NCBI GenBank assembly: GCA_020061285.1
Contig: JAGUYQ010000081.1
Coordinates: 1 to 8,999, forward strand
Source: Betaproteobacteria bacterium
GTDB taxonomy: Bacteria; Pseudomonadota; Gammaproteobacteria; Burkholderiales; UBA9220
DNA: 8,999 nt
Direction of reading: 5' to 3'
Under the pieces are notes generated by a model. The model did not search any database. It was not told the DNA's origin and worked only from the letters and a program-made list of their open reading frames with translations. This document shows, piece after piece, positions 6,119 to 8,999 of the stretch. Every line of letters begins with the position of its first letter. The stretch's first letter is position 1. The translations under genes were made by a program, and so were the position numbers.

Positions 6119-6547
6119 ATGAATACCTTGAATAAAGTCAAATTGGCCGTGGTTTCAATGTTTATTGCCGCTGGGCTCGTCGCGTGCAACAAGCCCAATC
6201 CCCCAGAAACGGCAGGCCCGGCAGAAACGGCGGGCCAGAAAATAGACCAGGCGGCAGAAAAAGCCGGCGACAAAATGGAACAGGCGGCGGATAAACTGAG
6301 CGCACAAGGCGAAAAGGCCGGCGAGACTCTCGATGACGCGGCGATCACCACTAAAGTCAAAGCAGCCATTCTTGCCGAGGAAGGCCTCAAGGTTTTGCAA
6401 ATCAATGTTGATACCGTAAAAGGGGTGGTGACATTAAGCGGATCGGTCGATTCGCAGAAGAACAGTGATAGGGCAAAAGAAATAGCCGGTGCCGTGGCAG
6501 GTGTAAAAGCGGTCGAGAACAAGCTGGCGGTCAAGTCCGCCGGTTAA
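6119..6547 (+). CDS. BON-domain lipoprotein with helical linker, copy 2
   Basis: A 142-aa envelope lipoprotein. The signal peptide (residues 1-22) ends in the lipobox L20-V-A-C23. Residues about 38-70 form a charged, alanine-rich repeat-like helix (QKIDQAAEKAGDKMEQAADK and onward), a likely amphipathic or coiled spacer from the membrane. One BON domain follows at about 72-140 (DDAAITTKVKAAILAEEGLK, INVDTVKGVVTLSGSVDSQ, AGVKAVENKLAVK). GGAGG stands 7 nt before the ATG at 6119. The BON half is closely related to the lipoprotein at 5146, but this copy has the additional linker, so the two may reach different distances from the outer membrane. It is the last gene of the cluster, followed by an intrinsic terminator. 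Confidence 0.92.
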   Translation: MNTLNKVKLAVVSMFIAAGLVACNKPNPPETAGPAETAGQKIDQAAEKAGDKMEQAADKLSAQGEKAGETLDDAAITTKVKAAILAEEGLKVLQINVDTVKGVVTLSGSVDSQKNSDRAKEIAGAVAGVKAVENKLAVKSAG

Positions 6548-6559
6548 AATTGTTAATCC

Positions 6560-6597
6560 AAGGGGGCCGTTTGAACGGCTCCCCTTTAGCTTGTTTC
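6560..6597 (+). terminator. Intrinsic terminator after the BON cluster
   Basis: AAGGGGGCCGT (6560-6570) pairs with ACGGC-T-CCCCTT (6575-6586): 11 bp with one bulged T and a TTGA loop. TTTAGCTTGTTT follows. It lies 12 nt past the BON stop at 6547 and probably ends the transcript of the stress cluster before the response regulator gene. Confidence 0.8.
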
Positions 6598-6761
6598 CAC
6601 TCCATTTGCAGGCGATGTCCCGCCCCCTGAAAGATTTTTTCCTAAGTGTTCATGCTTATTTAAAATCCTTGTGCCTCTGCTATCTTTAAAAACCTGATAT
6701 AAATGGCGAGCCACTGGAGACTCTTCCAGCATTCCGGGCAAAGCGCTAGGAAGGACCCACC

Positions 6762-7556
6762 ATGAGAGAGACGCTGAGCAACGAAGAACTGGGGCAGTTG
6801 CACATGCTGTCGGTGTTGTACGTCGAGGATGACGAGGCGATTCGCGAAGAGCTCGCCCGCTTTCTCGTCCGCCGCTTGAAGTCGGTCCACCTCGCCGCGA
6901 ACGGCCAAGAGGGCCTGGAACTATACCACCAGCACAAGCCCGACGTGGTTATCGCCGACATCACCATGCCGGTCATGGACGGGCTGACGATGGCGCGGGC
7001 GATCCGGGAGGAAAACAACGAGGTGCCGATCATCGTCACCACCGCCCACAACGAGCACGACTTTCTCGTCGAATCGGTGAAAATCGGCATCGACAGCTAC
7101 GTGCACAAGCCCATCAACGCCAACATCCTCCTGCACAACGTCCTGAGAAACGCCCAGCCCATCCTGCGCGGCCGCATCGTCGATTACCAGAACAAGCTGA
7201 TCCGCTTCGTCCTCGACCAGACCAGCGCCCCCATGGTGGTGGTCCACGGCTCCACCCCGGAGATCGTCAACAAGGCATTCCTGGAGTCCATCGGCTACCA
7301 GACGGAAGAGGATTTCCTGCACGGACTGAATGAGGGGGATGTCTGCCAAGTGGACAACGGAACAGGAACGTTACAGGAAAACCTCGGCAAGAACTGCTTC
7401 GACTATTTCAGCCAGCACAAGGCGGTGTTGCAGCAGGCACGGCTATTCAACCGTCGCCACAACCAGGAAACCCCCTGCGAAGTGCATCACAACAGCTTTC
7501 CCGACCTGGACGCCCACATCCTTTCCTTCCATCCCCTGCGGCCGGCGGAAGACTGA
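6762..7556 (+). CDS. Orphan response regulator, receiver plus PAS-like domain
   Basis: A 264-aa cytoplasmic protein. The receiver domain (about 15-130) has all expected residues: acidic pair E22-D23, phospho-acceptor D66 (VVIADITMP), T94 (VTTAH) and K116 (YVHKP). Residues about 143-260 resemble a PAS-type module (LIRFVLDQTSAPMVVVHGST, then EIVNKAFLESIGYQTEEDFL), where a signalling output would sit. No DNA-binding, GGDEF or HD-GYP domain is present, so it probably works by protein contact or is a divergent relative of longer receiver-PAS-GGDEF proteins. AGGAAGGA lies 6 nt before the ATG at 6762; an internal ATG at residue 15 lacks such a site. No histidine kinase is in the window. It ends 3 nt from the stop of the convergent membrane-protein gene. 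Confidence 0.88.
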   Translation: MRETLSNEELGQLHMLSVLYVEDDEAIREELARFLVRRLKSVHLAANGQEGLELYHQHKPDVVIADITMPVMDGLTMARAIREENNEVPIIVTTAHNEHDFLVESVKIGIDSYVHKPINANILLHNVLRNAQPILRGRIVDYQNKLIRFVLDQTSAPMVVVHGSTPEIVNKAFLESIGYQTEEDFLHGLNEGDVCQVDNGTGTLQENLGKNCFDYFSQHKAVLQQARLFNRRHNQETPCEVHHNSFPDLDAHILSFHPLRPAED

Positions 7557-7559
7557 AGC

Positions 7560-7892
7560 CTAGCCCGGCGTGGAGTCTCCGCTCCGCCTCACCCGCCGCC
7601 GGTCCAGCCACCAGGCCAGCAACGGCAAGAACAGGATGGAGCCGGGCAACGCCAAGGCCAGCAAGTAGGGGCTTACCGAGTAGAGGCCGCGCAGCATCCG
7701 CACCAGTTCCCGCTTTTCCTCCCGCGTCCAGCGGTAGCCGTTGCGCGGCTTCATCAGCAGGGGCATCAGGCCCCGCACTTGCAGCACCTCCTGCTGGATG
7801 CGCCGCTTCTCCCGCGCCTGCACTTCCCACAAGGGATGCAGCAAGCCGGCCACGCCTTGGCGCGGAGGTCCGTCGGGGGAACGAAAAGTCAC
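7560..7892 (-). CDS. Small single-pass membrane protein of unknown function
   Basis: A 110-aa protein starting at GTG, with AGGA 7 nt upstream. Residues 1-70 are basic and helical (VQAREKRRIQQEVLQVRGLM, then YRWTREEKRELVRMLRGL). A hydrophobic span at about 74-96 (YLLALALPGSILFLPLLAWW) ends in a strongly positive tail DRRRVRR, so the C-terminus is probably cytoplasmic. The layout of a charged helix, then a PGS-containing membrane helix and RRR recalls the LETM1-like small proteins of bacteria, but this is a loose likeness. It lies only 15 nt after the SQR-like gene on the same strand and is very likely co-transcribed with it; it could anchor or stabilise that enzyme. Confidence 0.75.
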   Translation of the reverse strand: MTFRSPDGPPRQGVAGLLHPLWEVQAREKRRIQQEVLQVRGLMPLLMKPRNGYRWTREEKRELVRMLRGLYSVSPYLLALALPGSILFLPLLAWWLDRRRVRRSGDSTPG

Positions 7893-7907
7893 GGGCGCAT
7901 CCTGGCG

Positions 7908-8999
7908 TTAGCGGTATTGGGCGAGGTAGATTTTTTCGAACAGCGCCTTGGCCCAGTGGAGCAGGCCGGACTTGAACAGCAGCCCGCGGGCCGGGCTGCG
8001 GTAAACCAGGATGCCGCTGGTGAGGGTATCCACGATGCACACCAGTTCGGCCTTGAAGGTATGGCGCTCGGGGCGGCCCCGGAGGTCGGAAAGCAGGTTC
8101 TTCACCGCCGCCGCGGCTTGCAGGTCGGCCATATGGGCCTGCTTGGGCAGCCAGTCGGGGCCGGGATAGCTGCCGGCGTCCCCCGCCACGTACACCCCTT
8201 CCACGCCGGGCACGCGGCAGGTCTCGTCGGCCTGGATGAAGCCGCCGGGGGACAGGGGCAAGCCGCTGCCTTCCAGCCACGCCGGACCGGTGAGGCCGGG
8301 CATGAAGAAGGTCAGGTCGGCGGCGAACTCGCCACCCTCGGTCTGTACGCCCTCGGCGCTGAAGCCCTTCATCTTGTGGCCCAGGTGGGTATAGATATTC
8401 CGCCGTCCCATTTCCTCCAGCAGCCTTGCCACCGCTTTCTCCCCCAGGCGTTTGCCGGGCTCGGCGGCGGGCGAAAAAAAGGTGAGCTGGAATTTGTCCC
8501 GCCGTCCCTGCTTTCTCAGCAGGGTATCGACGCCGAAGAGGAACTCGAACACCGGCCCGCCGCGCATGGCCGAGGGCTCGTTGGGGTTGCCGGCGAAGCC
8601 GAAGGCCAGGCTGCCGCCTTCCATCCGGCGCAGCCTGTCGCTGAAGGCCGCCACGGAAGCGTAACTCTCGCAGGGAATATGAATGTTCTCGATGCCCGGC
8701 AGCTTCTTGATGAAGCGGCTGCCGCTGGCGACGATCAAATAATCGTAGACCACCTCGCCGGTGCCGGTGAGGACCTTCTTCCCGGCCAAGTCCAGGCCGG
8801 TGACGGCGGCGGCGTGGTGGCGGACCTGCTGGCGGCGGAAGTAGGCATCCAGGGGAACGGTCAGGTCCGCCTCGCTGCGCAGGCCGGCGGGCACCCAGAT
8901 CAGGCTGGGGTAGAAGAACAGTTCCGCCTTGGGGGAAACGACGGTGATGGGCTCCCGGCAACCCAGCTTGCGCAGGTTCTTCACCGCGGACAGGGCGGC
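7908..8999 (-). CDS. SQR-like FAD-dependent oxidoreductase, 5' end outside the window
   Basis: 363 residues are visible; the frame is open to the right edge, so the start and the N-terminal FAD-binding GxGxxG lie beyond it. The GTG at 8984 is internal to the fold, not the start. The order of motifs is that of sulfide:quinone reductases and related flavocytochromes: ITVVSPKAELFFYPSL (end of the first Rossmann unit), YDYLIVASGSR (85-95), GGPVFEF (147-153), GVYVAGDAG (268-276, FAD contact), LPKQAHMADLQA, CIVDTLTSG, and a C-terminal amphipathic HWAKALFEKIYL that in SQR docks on the membrane. Of the three SQR cysteines, equivalents of the first (Cys110) and third (Cys321) are present. The central one, before GPxYEF, is replaced by Arg. 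Sulfide oxidation is therefore doubtful; a quinone- or NAD(P)H-linked role is possible. A small membrane protein gene follows. Confidence 0.9.
   Translation of the reverse strand, partial: AALSAVKNLRKLGCREPITVVSPKAELFFYPSLIWVPAGLRSEADLTVPLDAYFRRQQVRHHAAAVTGLDLAGKKVLTGTGEVVYDYLIVASGSRFIKKLPGIENIHIPCESYASVAAFSDRLRRMEGGSLAFGFAGNPNEPSAMRGGPVFEFLFGVDTLLRKQGRRDKFQLTFFSPAAEPGKRLGEKAVARLLEEMGRRNIYTHLGHKMKGFSAEGVQTEGGEFAADLTFFMPGLTGPAWLEGSGLPLSPGGFIQADETCRVPGVEGVYVAGDAGSYPGPDWLPKQAHMADLQAAAAVKNLLSDLRGRPERHTFKAELVCIVDTLTSGILVYRSPARGLLFKSGLLHWAKALFEKIYLAQYR

Noticed and set aside
6669..6703. Possible promoter before the response regulator (TTGTGC and TATAAA)
   Set aside because: The hexamers are 23 nt apart, and no other -35 fits the TATAAA at 6698-6703. 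The stretch is AT-rich, so chance matches are likely.
7447..8961. A 504-codon minus-strand frame across the SQR-like gene, the small membrane gene and part of the response regulator
   Set aside because: It is Pro/Arg/Gly-rich, crosses three real genes and has no family motif.

Overview
The window is 9 kb of a proteobacterial chromosome. The GC-rich, gene-dense flanks, the SQR-type flavoprotein, the EAL-CBS-GGDEF regulator and a CnoX that keeps WCGPC all fit a betaproteobacterium. The species cannot be told from sequence alone.

Layout, left to right. (1) 1-34 is the tail of a plus-strand gene. (2) 43-576, minus: a cyclase-family (KynB-like) metal hydrolase with altered metal-ligand positions. 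(3) 620-2458, minus: a 612-aa c-di-GMP protein with the order EAL, CBS pair, GGDEF. (4) Divergent from it across about 195 nt, 2654-3511, plus: a CnoX/YbbN-type thioredoxin-TPR protein. (5) 3681-6597 is a more AT-rich block of small envelope and stress-type genes: an entericidin-like lipoprotein (minus) with a sigma-S-like -10; a secreted DUF2141 protein; a BON lipoprotein; two tiny two-helix membrane proteins (DUF3309 and DUF5670/lmo0937 type); a second BON lipoprotein; and a good intrinsic terminator at 6560. (6) 6762-7556, plus: an orphan response regulator with a PAS-like C-terminal half. (7) 7560-8999, minus: a small membrane protein behind an SQR-like flavoprotein that runs off the right edge.

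How the genes may work together. The centre looks like a general or envelope stress cassette. It holds two paralogous BON lipoproteins, two tiny membrane proteins and an entericidin, and CnoX next to it is also a stress protein (a redox chaperone). The four plus-strand genes from 5146 to 6547 are co-directional. They are spaced by 71-147 nt gaps, two of which hold hairpins, and end at one terminator, so they may form one transcript with segmental control. The two signalling proteins (c-di-GMP and response regulator) flank this cassette but share no obvious operon with it.

Most components belong to known families. The least ordinary points are the small-gene cassette as a unit, the SQR-like enzyme lacking the central catalytic cysteine, and the cyclase with substituted metal ligands. 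No CRISPR array, tRNA, rRNA, IS element or phage gene was seen.
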